In this document: piece by piece, positions 24,526-38,300 of the stretch
Position numbering within the stretch: position 1 is the stretch's first letter
Layout of the letters: every line of letters begins with the position of its first letter
Assembly (NCBI GenBank): GCA_004026145.2
Contig: CP034977.1
Coordinates: 1,273,043-1,337,042, forward strand
From: Takifugu bimaculatus
Lineage: Eukaryota; Chordata; Actinopteri; Tetraodontiformes; Tetraodontidae
Reading direction: 5' to 3'
DNA: 64,000 bases
Position numbers and translations under genes: made by a program
The notes under the pieces: generated by a model
What the model saw: the letters and a program-made list of their open reading frames with translations, nothing else
Told to the model about the DNA's origin: nothing
Databases searched by the model: none

Positions 24526-25548
24526 TTTTTAAAGACCTGAACAAATAAAATGTTCTTCATTTAAAATATCTGCTACATCGCCTGGTTGTCTGCCTGATGG
24601 TACAAAGGCAACTGGAAAATGTTCCCCATTTTAGAATAGAGGACCCTGGATGGTGGTCCATGTGGAGCAGAGTCAAACACAGACGAGAAGTTATCTGGAC
24701 TCTCTTAGCCCTCTAAAAGCTTTCAGGTGCGGCGGCTGATTGAGGGGATCCAGCAGAGCTGAGCTTCAGCCCCTTTTCTTAAAGTTTCTGGCAGCCGATC
24801 AAAGGGCAGAATCAGATCCAGATAGCTGGAACTGTACACAGCGATCTGGAGGATACACCACTGCCACCCCCATGTGTGCCACCCGCCCAGATGGAGCACA
24901 TGGCAATGCTGCACTTTAGCAGGTGGGTCTCTGTAAACGCTGTGCGCTGTGATTAAATCAGTCAGCTGGCACTGTTGAAGACCAGCTCAGCACTTATCGC
25001 AGAGGACCACCTGTAGAGCAGCGTGTTACAGTAGATGATTCACCCTGTGGACGAGGACAATCCTCTACGCTGGCAATCAGAGAACACACTCATTCCCATT
25101 GGTTGGCTAACACTGTCTGATCTCAAGCAAATGTCCCATTTTATTTCTTTAAAATGGCAACATTTACTTTTCAGGAGGGATTTTCCACCAAACTGTGGAG
25201 ATCAGGGGTCTGTGTTTGCCCTCTCCTTTGTCTGGTTTGCTTCTCTGCGTCCTTGCAGCTGCACTTCCAGCTGATACCTGTGTGAAAGGTCACCTGATAT
25301 CAGAAAAGGCTTTAAAAATCTAACAGTCATCCAGGGAAAGACAGCGTTTGCTCCTCTAAATCTCTGGTCTGGGGTGCTTTGGCGAGTTCAAGACCCGGCT
25401 GATGCAAAACAGATTTCCGCCATCTTGAAACATTGTTGATCTCTGAGCTTGTCCTCTTTATTTCCACTCGTCATCGGCAAAATCTTCTGATATGCAACGT
25501 TGTCTAGTTGTGCCCTAATCTTGAAATTGGCTGCAGCTGGGAGGCTTC

Positions 25549-25579
25549 TTCCTCCTCCTCCTCCTCCTCCTCCTCCTCG
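25549..25579. repeat. (TCC)n trinucleotide repeat
   Basis: About ten TCC units in intergenic sequence. Confidence 0.9.
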
Positions 25580-27199
25580 CTGTGTTTTCTTCATCTGACA
25601 TTAATGTCAGGGACCACACATTGGGGAGGTGGAGCGAGTCCTGTCGTGCTCCTCTGTTGGACAGACTTATGTATATTAGCCCAGCGACAATTTATTTGGA
25701 CTTTATCATCATTTATCTTTGCGACAGACAGAACGGAGGCAACCGAGGCTGCACGGAAGCTTGTGTTGATACAACACCTCCACCCTGACCTTCCACAGGT
25801 TCCCGATGCTCACTCGTCTGATAAACCTACACGAAATGGTGCACAGGACCGTGTGGGACCATGTTTTAAAGACGGAACCTCTATTAAAGGTTGTATTTAG
25901 CATGTTAGCTCGTCTCTGGTGATATATATGTATACATTTTTTTACAGTGCAACGAGCCCGCGACGTGAATGGCAGCGGCGCGGCCGGACCGCCACTCGCC
26001 ATTGTTGAGAGGAACAAAGCAGGTCCGTGTCAGGGAGCGCGCGCAGCCCTGAATGAACTGACCTGGAAAGAACCAGATGGTTATTGGTGTTTAACTGCCA
26101 CACAGGCCTTCCGCAAACAGCATATGGAAAGGCTTTGACGCCTAATGTAGCGTGGAGTATTTATGAACCGGGCGCCGACCTGAGCACTGTCCAGCGCTGA
26201 GGCAGATATGTTTCATGCAGCCACGTGTTCCAGGAGAGCCGACCGACGCCTCCTCCTCCTCCGGGCTTCCTCCCAGCGGGACCCTCAGGCAGCTCCTCAT
26301 TCAGCTGTTTAGTGTACAGTAGCTCATCGACACACAATCCTCTGTGAGCAGGTGGTCCATCATTGGCCACTTTGTTTCCCAGAGTCTCCCCAGCAGCTGA
26401 AAACAGAGCTGGAGGGGAACGGCTTTATTTAGGCCCCAAACCATCACATCAAATGTGGAAAAGCGATGGTGACACATGCTGAGTTTTATGAAGATTCAAA
26501 TGCGCAAACAGCGCTCAGTCCTGATTTTGTGGTTGAAACGCTGGGATGCATCATGGAAACATGTTTAAAAAAAGAGTAAAGAATGTGCGCTTTAGACACG
26601 TCGCTGGCTAGCTGTTAGCCGCAAAGCAAAGAGATGGTTGGAGCATAAAAGTTGGTTAAACCCCTTTAAATCAGCAGCAGCAGTGTTTTGAATGTGACTA
26701 GCACTGATGTTACGGACACGTGGGGAGAAAAATGTTGGTTTAACCTTGCAGAAAGTCTCTAAATTGCTTTGGTCGGATGCTAACTAACACTGCTGTATGT
26801 CGACGGCTCGGGAGTTGAGATGTTCCCCTAAAACCAGAAATTAGATGCAAAAAATGGTCCCAGAGTGACAGTAAAATTACTGCTTTGTCTCTGCTGCTGT
26901 AATGGAGTTGTCAGAGATGATTTGGCTCCTCAGAGCTGTTTAAGTTTAAGAAATTAAACGACATAGTCATCATTGTCGACCAACCTCAGTTCTGAGGATT
27001 TTGTGGAACTTATGCACGAACACAACAAACACCAATATCAACTACCCCTTTGGGACAAAGAGTATCACGATGGCTGTACATCCAGGCTAGCTGGTTAGCT
27101 TAAACCCCCGCTGCTTTCTTTCCATGTCAGATAAATTGATGATGACAACAGAAATTCTGTTGCTTGGAAACAACATGTTTTGATCGTTTAAAGGCCTGC

Positions 27200-27214
27200 G
27201 CACACGCACGCACG

Positions 27215-27255
<41 letters not shown>
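27200..27255. repeat. (CA)n microsatellite with a (CGCA)n head
   Basis: CACG/CGCA units pass into a pure CA run. Confidence 0.95.
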
Positions 27256-27256
<1 letters not shown>

Positions 27257-28146
27257 GGTTCATATTTTACAGCCTTTTCAGGCCAAGAACGCTAGACGAG
27301 ATCAGGATGAACGATACGGTGCTGTTTTCACTTTTATGATTGTACTGTAAGTAAATAACTTTCAAAATGAGAAAGACTGCCTGATTTATTGCGCGTTGGC
27401 GGCTGAATGAATGGAGTATTGTTCCTTAAAACCTGGCCACAGAATAACTATATATTTCCACCCTTGCTCCGTGGATGACGGGACGCTGTAAAGAGCATGT
27501 TTAATGAACAACAAACCTTGATGCAAACTTTTATGACTTGGCAGGAACGTCCGTTGTAATCCCAGATATGGTGCAACATAACATGAGGCAGATGTAAAAC
27601 AAAGGTGAACTCCACCCCCACCTCCACCCCCACCGCTGAGTTCCTTTTTTTTCCCTGCTGGGAAATAATATCAGTGATGGAATGAATTCACCGTCGTTCA
27701 CTTTGCACACTTATGACAGATAAAAATGTTTTCTCTTAAGAAATCTGTCCACAAAAATGTTCCAGAAGCTCACGCTGTCCACAAGGCCTGACCACTGTCT
27801 CCAGCGCGCGATGGCTTGTTTCCATTCACACAGGCAGAAGTCACGTAAACAACAACAACAACAACAAGCAACAGCCACACGGTCGCCCCGGTGCCGACTT
27901 CTGGCTGCGTCTTTTTTGGAAGGTAAAAAACATTAAAGCATTAGTTTTTTTTTGTTTTTTTGTCAAATCCAAACTTGAACCCTGGAGTTCCTTCCCCATC
28001 TGGAAACAGTAGAGGGCTTGTCTGGAAGATAGAAACGATATGAATCGCTGCTGGCAACTCCGATGTCCAGTCTGGGATCAATTACAGAGACAGGAGAAAG
28101 AGCAGATTCTATATCATGGTCTGGTTTAGCAGAGGCATGCAGCCCG

Positions 28147-28192
28147 TACACACACACACACACACACACGCACACACACACACACACACACG
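28147..28192. repeat. (CA)n microsatellite
   Basis: CA run with one G interruption. Confidence 0.95.
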
Positions 28193-28359
28193 CTAAACAA
28201 ACTATGACCTGCGAGCCTGTGTGCACTCCCCAGTATCTGGGTCTGGATTGGCTGGGACGGCAGGCTGAAACCTCCCTGCCCCTCTTACACTCTGCATTTA
28301 ACAAGGGACTGATGGCAGTTCCAGATGAGACCGCTCTCCCCCAGCTGCTCTGTCATGTG

Positions 28360-28368
28360 GGTGTGTGT

Positions 28369-28399
<31 letters not shown>

Positions 28400-28400
28400 G
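28360..28400. repeat. (GT)n followed by poly-G
   Basis: A GT run ending in about 18 G. Confidence 0.9.
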
Positions 28401-31029
28401 TTGAAGATTCCCCCAGGATCAATAAAGGGTGCCACTTGTGTCCTTTCTGCAGTGTTTGGGGGTAGTTGCCAAGACTCACACCTAAGTTGGTCTCACTTAT
28501 TTTTTAAAAACCTAAATCTTCTGTCTGAAAACATCTGTGCGGCAGTTCCATCCGAATGCATTATGGGATGCATAATACAGAGGGGCGGAGGGTGGAAATG
28601 GAATGAATATGAAAGTAAAAACAGACCAAAAATGGGGGAACGGATTAACAGGAGGATTTTAATATAACCCAGACTGTTTGGAGGTCTCTCTTTTTCAAAA
28701 AGACGCCGCCATATGTAGCAGCGGCGGACGTAGCGGACGCAGTGGGCCAGTCCAGGGCCCTCTAAACTTTAAAAAAGGTCACAGCAACACCTCCAGTCCC
28801 CATAACCTCCTTAGGGTCAAGCTTCCATTTACAAATAGAGTAGGACCTCACCTCATGTGGCCCTATTAAACCGCAGAGGCCTGGTCTGCTCTGGCTCGTG
28901 TTACCCTCACAGAGGGTCTCACACACACACACACACACGGTGGCATGTTTACCTTTTAACATAGCGTCAGACTTTTAACACTCACTGGAATTTATTTATT
29001 TTTCAAAGTGATCAGTTCATTTGAATGGCTGGATTGCAAATATTTACAGCCCTCCTACCAAACTCAGCCACTTCCTACTGAAGCCACCCATATGGATGTT
29101 TAGGCAATAATATTTCTTTTGAAACTCGCCTGGCTGGAGTGACATCTGAAGTGAAACACTTCCGTTTCTTCCTCCAGAAGATGACTCAATCGGGACTCTG
29201 TTCTTCATGACGCCGACTCTGGCGCCATCTAGTGTCCATTTTTGGCCGAACAGTCAGACGTGACAAAGATCGACTCGCAGGACTCAATAAAATAGCATTC
29301 ATTTAAATTTTCGGCGCTCTGACTTCTTCCTGTATACCCTTTGAGTCTTTCCATCTGGTAATTGTTGTTTTTTTACTGCAATCTCCTAAATGTTTCTCCA
29401 ATTACAGCAGTGGCACGTGAGAGCGGTCCTGATGGATGGATGCTCCTGCTCCCCTTTTGAGCCTCTCACACTCTATTACTGCATCCTGTTTAATTGTAGG
29501 GAGATGTGAGATCTTGATTTATTGTGGGACAAATATAATCTCTAATGTTGTTGATTCTGCCATCCTCGCTCTTCCATGAAAGGAAAAGTGAGGTTTCATA
29601 CCTCTTTGTGAAAGAACTGCCGCATGCTCAAGTGGAGAGCGTGGAGAAAGAAAAGGTCCTGACATCCTGCAACGCTACACAAAACTCCAGGTCTCCTGTG
29701 TGTGTGTGTCGTCATGGAAACGATTCCTTCCTTGGCAACATTTTTCCTCAGCTTTAATCAACTCTTCAGTTCCGGTGAAATGACGGGAACCTCGCAGGTG
29801 AAGGACAGAGACAACAAAAACAGACTTGGGCCGGTCAGACCCGCACGCTCCACGACGCCCAGGTCACGGGGTCACGTCACATCTGCATTGCAGCCTCTCG
29901 CCCTCAACACATCAAGATTTATCTGATTTATATGACCCCCCTCCCTTCCATTTAAGGTAAATAGATTTATTCATGTTTGTTCTTCCCATTCATCCCAGTT
30001 TCCATGACAACACATTTCACTTTTCCCTTTTGTCGCACTGGCTCTAACACTCATTCTATCCTCTGCAGCTCCTCTTATGTTCTCTTGACCTCTGATATAA
30101 CCCCCCCCCCCCCCTCCAAATTCCTCCGCTCATCTCATTTCTTTGTCTAATTCAGCTGAATTTTTTAAATTATAGCAAATTACAACAGCAACAGTCGCTG
30201 TTTCGGGCTGTTTTAAGTCCTCTGGTGAGTCCAGGACCCGGACCCTGATCACTTTAAGCATCAGAGGCGTCTCCAGAACCCTTTTAACGAACCCCTGCAC
30301 GCATTTGAAATCAGACCCAGAGTGTGTTCCGCTTCCAACAGAAATGATGAATCCATCTATAATTGTGGATCTATTATACACATCTGCGACGTTTGTGGAA
30401 CGAGGATGTAGAAGGTGCCAAAAGTTTGAGGCTAGACTGCTCAGACCAGCAGAGGGAGTGCGTAACTATTTATTTTTTTATTAAAAATAAAAGCTATTCA
30501 AATGTTATTAGATGAAATGGTCCTTTTCAACAAGGCCAATTAGACCGCTGATCCGCCTCTGATATGGCAACTTGTGATTTGTTGGATCAGACAGATCAGG
30601 CTGCGAATATGACGCAAGAAAACACATCCTGTTGAATATTAGACTCGCTGGATTCCAGCGGCTGCAGGTTATCGCCTTCATCTCCATTTTATTTCATTTT
30701 ATTCCTGCTGCCAGGCGAGCGGCTTGTCATTCTGCGGCGATGCCATCACCACTGTGATCTCTTTGCCTCGGTATTTTATTTTTATTTTTTTTATTATTAT
30801 TATTATTTCCGGCAGATAAAGATGCCCGGTGTGACACATGAATGCGGTGACATACGGATGCCCGTGCGGCCGCAGTCCTGACTGGGATCGGCTGGGAGTG
30901 ATATGGACGTCCTGCCTTCTGCAGCCCAACTGTGGGAGTCATGAACCGCTGCAAGGTGACGCGTCCTCCGCTTCCACACCAAACTTCAGTCTAGACACGC
31001 AGTTGTCATTTATCACAGTCTGAACATCC

Positions 31030-31600
31030 TCCAGACTCAATCGGCTGCGTTCAGGGGGGAAAAAAAGCGAGAAAAAGAACCAAAACCCGATCTAACGTAA
31101 AGATCGGGGACATCTTCCGCAGTGGTTACGGCGAAGGGATCGAGCGGTGTCGGTGGCCGCTCCGGGAAATGACCGCCGCTGACATCGGCCTCTTCCGAGC
31201 CCAGACGCCAGCAGGTAGAGAACGGAGCGTTTTCTAAACACTGTCGCTGACCAAACATGCTAACTCACGGCACATTTCGCAGCTGGCGCCGTGTGCGTGG
31301 GTAACTCCGGTAACTTTCCCCTCTTTTTACCAAGTTTCCGGGTCGCTAGCCAGCCGATACCAAAGTTTAATCCGTTAGCTAGCCGTCGTTGGCTCGCGGC
31401 TGTGCTACGTCAATGTAGGATTATGAACAAGTAGCCTAGCCGGGACCAAAATTAGCATGCTAAGTTAGCCCGCGGAGCAGGCTGGCGCAGCAACTAGTCC
31501 CCCCGCTCCGGAGCGGAGGTTCACAGCCATGAGTCCTTTAATCCTCCCCGCTGAGCACCTCGCTGGACCCCCGGGTAGACCCCCCCCCCGCCCCGTCTAA
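31030..31600 (+). promoter_or_regulatory. bcl9l: CpG-rich probable promoter / non-coding first exon of bcl9l
   Basis: GC-rich, CpG-dense stretch set in AT-richer DNA about 3.7 kb upstream of the first bcl9l coding exon. That exon starts at an acceptor, so a 5' non-coding exon is required. A donor-like CAGCAG|GTAGAG lies near 31211. No other gene starts nearby. Assignment to bcl9l is inference. Confidence 0.4.
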
Positions 31601-32022
31601 GATGCTCGTCGGAGCTTTCTGCCTCATCGCCGAGCTAATTTGTGCGGAGCAGCATTCAAACGAGTTTGCTTCTGTGACACAAGCTGTCACTTTAAACACA
31701 TGTGCAAACCGACATGTTAAGCTTAAAACTGCTGCCCACGTCCTTAAAAACCCGCATTTAACCCGACATTTTCAGCACATGGCCGCCCCCCCCCCCCAGT
31801 CCAGGTTAATGTTTAGCTGAACGGAGAGCTCCAGGTCAAGATAGTGTCAAATTGTGTGGATCACTCGTATTTAGTCCTGCTTTTGTGTGTCACTTCTGTC
31901 AGTGTGTTACGACACCATCTCTTGACGTGTTTGTGTGTCTTCTTGTTATAGAATACACATGACAGCCCATAATCCTGCTCCTTCAGCCTGTTGAATGTGC
32001 TCTCTCCCTCACTCTCTCACCC

Positions 32023-32023
<1 letters not shown>

Positions 32024-32057
<34 letters not shown>
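32024..32057. repeat. (GT)n microsatellite
   Basis: GT run in the region upstream of bcl9l. Confidence 0.9.
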
Positions 32058-32063
<6 letters not shown>

Positions 32064-33542
32064 TGCACAGGCTTTTCACACTGTTTGTGTATCTACAATA
32101 TCCTGGTGCGCTATATATAGCTGCTAACAGAGTTTGCAACTTGATCTGAATTGTCTTCCAGGGCCACTCTGCCCTCCGTGTGCAGCTCTGCAGCTCCCTG
32201 ATCACCTGGATCTTATATTTCTTTATTTCTTTATCTATTTGTGCGTCGCTCCTCTGTGTGGAAATGTTTCTTTAACCAGTAAAAAATGTGCTTTGCTTAA
32301 AAAAAAAAGGAAATTGTGTAACTGTCCCTGAACTAATGAAAGACAATAAAGCAGTGTGTGAGAGATTAATATACCAAATCTAATTAACTGCCCCCCCCCC
32401 CCCCCTCCCGTTTTACGAACAGAATGGAGGCTGCAGTCTGAGCGTGAGTGCGCTGTGTGCGTGCACGGGGGCTGATGAACGGGGACTAATCTTACAGTAA
32501 AGTCGTCATAATGGTTCAGGGCTGATTCCAGGTATTAATGATGTGTCCACGCTCGGCCGTGGGGACCCGTTTGGCGAGGCGCTGCCGACGAAGCGTTCCT
32601 TATCGGGTCAGGTGAGCTGCGGTGAGCGTTGCTCGAGTGAGCGGTAAAAGAATAATGTGACACGGAGGCGATTGAGGCGGTGAACAAACCCCCCAGTTTC
32701 GGCCTCCTCCGTCGGGAAATGTGGTCGAGCCACATGTGTCTCGCTGTGACTTCATTCCCGGGGGACTGTTGTTTACAGCGTTCTGAAACTTGGGTGTGAA
32801 ATCGGCGACTCGAATGGGAACGTGCGAGAGAGCAACCTGTGGAGTGATCGAAACGCGTGTAGGAGTCGGAGAGCCTGCCGGTCCCCTCCGCAGAGATCCT
32901 CTGGATCTGGTCGATCCAGCTGGATTTGCTAGAAGTGGAAATGCTTTGAGTGGGCAAACAGAAACGGAAGAATCCTGTGGGTCATTTATTCTGGGACGTT
33001 CAGGCTGATGGCGTGAAAGGCTGCGGATGGTTCCTCGTGGCGTTCCTCACAGGTCACGGTCGGTGGTCCTGTGGCTCTGGGAGTCAGTGTGGTGGCTGCT
33101 GTCATTTAGTTAAACAAGACCCTTTTTTTTGACCTTGAAAACAAGCCCAGCCCTTATTTCCTCGTTCAGCAGGTCGGAGAGAAGCTCTCGACGGTGCTCG
33201 GCCTCCATGGGCGGCAAATTGGGGAAGTATTTGTCAGCGTTTACTTGAAATGATCGGAAAATTGTCTAAACGGGCCTCAGGCTGGTGTTAAAAGGTCTCC
33301 AACGTCTTGATCTGGAACCTCCACTGAAATAACCCCCACCCTGCGAAGGTCAGAGGTCGACTCTTTCCAGATTCTTGAGATAATATAATAATTCTATATG
33401 TTGTTGATTCTTCTTTTTTTCTTCTTGGTTGGGATCTACAGAACATGTATGTGCACTTCAGGGCCCTGAACATGGGACCCAAGATGTGAACATGGGACCC
33501 ACCGCGCTGCGTTCACTGACCTTTGCTAACCCGTTGATTCGA

Positions 33543-33570
33543 GTGTGTGTGTGTGTGTGTGTGTGTGTGT
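33543..33570. repeat. (GT)n microsatellite
   Basis: GT run in the region upstream of bcl9l. Confidence 0.9.
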
Positions 33571-35303
33571 TCTGTGTCATAAACACTTTAAATTCATCTG
33601 CTCCGTTAAAGACTTGGACCTCGGTGTTTACTGCTGTGGGCCCTCCTGGAACCAGATTAGTTTTATTTGTCACCGCTGGCTCCCCGGGACTCCCCGGGTC
33701 TATAAACACCAGCTTGCCCAGTGGGATCCACTGGGAGGAACCTGGAGCTTTTACTGCCAGCAGACCCGCACAGGTCGGCTCCTCGCTTTTGCACAAACAA
33801 GCTCACAGCCAATGGAAGATCAGTATTTTTCTAAGAATAATATTAATATAATATTAATATATTTTGGCGCATTTAGTAAAATAAGTAATCAGGACTAACT
33901 GGAAACCACCATGTTATAGTGGTTTATATGGTTTTGGGATGGCTGAATCCCTTTTATGGTCTAATTTGAAGCAGATTTTGGGAAAACATTTTTAAAGATC
34001 AGCTCTCCTGTCTGTTCAGTGTTATACAAATACACTTTTTTTGCTGGGGGGGGTGCCTTTTGTTTGTGGGATGTGACTGTACAATGGTGGAGTTAAACAT
34101 TAACCTGCTAATCAAATTTCACGCCAGGTCACGTAGGAAACGTTGGAGAATCGCTGCGGGTCGCCTCAATCGACACCTCCTGGGGGCACTGAGGGGAGGG
34201 GGAGGCGGTCACATGACGGAGAGTTTGGTGGGTCCTGCCTCTGGGACCTGTCCGCTCAGAGGTCAACGACTCGCTCTGTAACTAGTCCGTCTCCACTCTG
34301 CAACACAAAGCGTGGTCACACTTTGTAAACAGGAGCAATGTCTGACTGTCCCCGCTTGAGTTAATGACTGATCAAGTCCTCCGCCAGTCAACAAGGCGTC
34401 TTTCTGCGCCGCTCGTTTCGTTAATGACTAATTCCAGCTCCGGCTGTAGCTTCACCTGTCCAGGTGGGCGAGTTAAAGACGGATCAACAGGAGTTCAGAA
34501 GCGGCGAGAAGCTGAAACTGAACATTTCGCACTGCGAGGCAGGTTTCAGCTGCATCCGGGTGCAAACGCGTTAACAGGGAGCTGATAAGATGAATAAAGT
34601 AGTTGTGTAGGAACACAGAATGAGTCTGTGCGTGGAGGTGTTGCGACAGACGGCGTAGTGGAATGTGTGCCGAATTTTTCTGCGGTGTATCAGAGGGAGG
34701 AACTTAAAACACTTGAGCTATTTCTGAGTTGCAGGTTCCTCCTGCGGCTCAAAGCCAGGCTCTGCTCTATTTCCCTTAAAGGAGCAGTTGCCTGTTATTG
34801 TCGTCCCCCTTGATCTCCTCACTGTTATCAGCCCTCTGACATCTTCTCTTTGTCTTTGCTCATTAGGCTGAAGTTGACCCACCTGCGGACTCGGGACAGA
34901 TAAGCTCGAGTGTGACTGTTGCTGTGTGGCGGCACTGATGTTGTTTCTCCCTCGGCGTCCCCCCCCAGGTCCGCGTGTGGTCACCAAAGGGCCCGAGCAT
35001 GACATAGTATAGGTTCATCAGCTGGGTGAGAACGAGGTGAGTGTTCAGACTGAAACACAAGGGAAGCTGGGTCTCCTTTTTCAGTATATGACCTAAGCTA
35101 GACTTCACGTGTGTGTGTGTGTGTGCGTGTGTGTGTGTGTGTTGCTGCGCTTCCTCCAGTAGCTCTGTTGTATTTCTGAATTTCTGTGTGTAAAATTAGC
35201 GATGGCTAATCCAGACTTTTCCCCGCAGTGGCGGCTTTCCAGAGATGTGAACCCCACAGATAAACTGTCAGGACTAAACTTCACCAGCTTATCAACCGAC
35301 CAA

Positions 35304-38300
35304 ATGCACACTGATAACAAACTGACCAATCATGGCAAAGAGGTCACCAATGACAGACGATCGCAGGTACCCAGTGTGAACCAGCCGGCCCAGCTTCAGG
35401 GAGCCACTGGGACCCTGGGCCCCAAGAACACTGGCGCCGGGAGCCATGGAGTTAAGTCCAACCAGGTTTCTCCTTGTACCGCCGGGGCAAAGGCTCCTGG
35501 TCAAGTGGCGAGCGCTGTCGGAGGGATGCTGAAGACTAAATGCAAGCGGGAGCGGAGCATCGGCGCCGACGGCGGCGAGACGAGAAACGCCGCCAGTTCG
35601 GCTTCCGACAGTGACGCCAAAGGAGGTGAGTCCCGCCCGTGCAGAGGAACTCGCTTCAGAAACGCGCACACGTCCTGTGAAGTTGAACTTCCTCTCAGTC
35701 AAACCTGAACCAGACTCGCCAGCGTGTGCACAGCGGCCTCTTTCTCAGCCGGAAGCGAGCGTCAGGCCTGAGAGGACACAAAAGTTCATGTTCTTGCTGA
35801 AATGCCCTGACATTTAACTGAAGCAGCAGAATTCCCCCCCTCCCCGGCCTTTGATGCTTTCAGGCCTCGGCTGGGGTTTAGAATTTAGAGCGATAAGTCA
35901 GGAGCTTCTGAAAATCTGGTCATTCAGAAAGCAAGAGAGCGAGTCTGCTTTGAAAGACCTGAAAGTCTCTTTGGTCGCGGTGATGCTGTGCTTCACTCAG
36001 AGGTGCTGGAGGTTCATTTGTAGCAGCGTTCCCCGAGTCCTGCCAGCGTCTCTCTGGCGGCGCCGAGTGCGTTTTTGCAACTCCCATCTGACCCTCACCA
36101 ACACGAACCGGCCCCTCCTTATGCAAGCAAACAGCACACGCACCACACATTCTTCCCTCTCTGCCTCTCGTCTTATGACTTCATTTCTTCGTGCAGACAG
36201 GATTCCATTGAGATTAACCTCGACTCTCCCCTCACACTAAAATAACAGACAGAAGCTCAAAAGTTGACCTTTTTGTTACATTTATCCACCTGGCCAGAGA
36301 CGGGATCACTGGAAATGACTTTGAGGTGTTCCCGTTGTCCAAAATCTCAAGCTTTTCCCGTAATTATCAGATGTTTATCTCCGTGGAGACTGTGTAAATG
36401 CGTGGGAGGGAGCGTTCTTGCTGTCTCCATCTTGAATGGACGCAAAATGTTGCATTTAGGTGTCAGGAGATGGTTGGGTCCCTTCCTACATGTTAACAGG
36501 TTAATTTATAACAAATGATAATGTGACGATTGGGCACACAACGGCCTCAATCGAAAGGCTGGGCCTATTGAGCAAAGTTCACCACTTTGTTAAACAGGGT
36601 AGGATAAAGATAATACCATGGCAACGGGCCTTTCAAACATTGTAAAGATGTTTTCCTCGCCATCTTGAGTCATCCAAGTATCGACACCTTTGTGTTCCTC
36701 AGCGAGCGTCCTGCGCAGTAAGCGCCGCTGCGTCCTGGAGAAGAAGCAGCCGTACAGTGGAGACGAGTGGTGCTCCTGGACCTGAGACGGAGGAAGATGA
36801 CGATAAGCCGCGTACTGCGATGCACCGTGAGTTGGACGACCGTTATTGTCATTGTGACCTCGCGTGTGAGACCAAAAGCATGCAGGTTCTTTTCACGCTT
36901 TCCGTTTGGTGCTGCTGTGAAAGCGAGAGATTAAATGTTCATCTTCAAATCTAAATCCTTTCTCATGTTATGATGGAAACCTGTAATGAAATGTCTGCCT
37001 TTGCTGCTGTGATGGCCTTGACTATTGATATCTGATGCGCTCTGGCGCCATCTACTGGTGGATATCTGTCATGAAAAGTTGGGCTGACATTCCAAAAAAA
37101 GTGTCAGGCGGTTAAAGAGGTTTTTCTTTTCAGGAGGCGGTTCACTGGCAGATTCCGTGAAAGGACCCTCTGATCATATGTCCTCTGGACCTTTACCTGA
37201 TCCTGAAGGTTCAGGGCCAAAAACAGAGCCGCCTCAGCCCTCCCAACAGTTGGTGTATGTTTTTACAACCAGCCTAGCCAACAGGTGAGAACTGTGTTCG
37301 GATAAAATTCGAAAAATGATGAAGATATTTTTTTATCTAAGTTTGAATCCAGCGATGAGACACACATTAAATTCCACTGCATTTATTCTGCAGGGCTGCT
37401 GAGGCGATAGTGAAAGGACAGAGCAACTGTATAATCCTCTTTCACCAGCAAAATGTTCCACGTTCTAAGCCGAATCAGGTCAGTGATCAGGCGTGAAGCA
37501 TGTGGAAGTTAGAGTTTCTTATTTTAAACTCTGCTCCTTTATCCTCCTCGTGTCGGTTCTGCTGTGACATCGGAACTCGGAATGTTTCTGTAGCTCCAAC
37601 TTCAATATCATCGTGAAGCTACTTTAACTTTAGCTCCTTGTTTTGCCACAGAGCCATCTATCGGAGAGGTTTAACAGCGTATCGGAGAAGATCAACTCTC
37701 CAGTCGCTTCCAACGCAAAATTGCAAAGCGGAACTCCCCAGCCGTCCTCGGCAGGACTCGGAGGCCGCGCCGATGGATCCTCTCAGAGCAGAACTGCTGG
37801 AGTCTCCAGCAACAGTAGCATAGATGGAGCAGGCTGTCTGTCCCTTCCTGTTGGTACCGTCTCTCCCTCGGGAAGTCCATCCGTTCTGTCTGCTCACCTG
37901 CAGAGTGATGCAGGTCAAAGAAATGGCTCCGAGAACTCCTATGGCCTCTCCAAAGAGCAGCTGGAACGCCGGGAACGCTCTTTGCAAACTCTAAGAGATC
38001 TAGAAAGACTGTTTCTGAGAAGTGGGGCCAGCGAAGGCCACGGACACCCTCCTGGTTTTAACTCCTCTCTGAGTAATAGTAATAATAATCCGGACAGGAG
38101 TGCTCTACTTGAAAACAGTAATAATGGTACTAACTCTGGAAACGGCAGCTGTGGGAATCTGCGATTGCCGGCTCTGGCTTCAGTTGGACGGATGAAGAGA
38201 TACGAAGAGCCCCTCCAGTTCATTTCTCAAGTGGAGACGCTGGGTGGGCCCGCTCTCCACAGCCTTCAGCTGGATGCGCATCAAAACCTGCCCCAGCATC

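Larger units (their letters stand above)
24526..31030. other. Intergenic region, no gene seen
   Basis: No open frame has a recognisable domain or splice context. It contains (TCC)n at about 25549-25579, CA/GT microsatellites at 27200-27255, 28147-28192, 28360-28400 and 28919-28938, a C run at about 30098-30114 and AT-rich stretches. Distal elements for bcl9l or the Ig gene could lie here, but nothing in the sequence identifies them. Confidence 0.55.
31601..35228. other. Probable bcl9l 5' intron, no coding exon seen
   Basis: Contains GT microsatellites (32024-32057, 33543-33570, 35109-35142), a C run at about 32391-32405, a second CpG-rich patch at about 32540-32960 with a donor-like GGTCAG|GTGAGC near 32608, and a short direct repeat of GAACATGGGACCCA (about 33467 and 33488). 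No protein-coding signature was found. Confidence 0.5.

Noticed and set aside
33429..33898. Overlapping plus-strand frames with Cys/Val repeats
   Set aside because: The repeats are a GT microsatellite; the rest shows no conserved domain.
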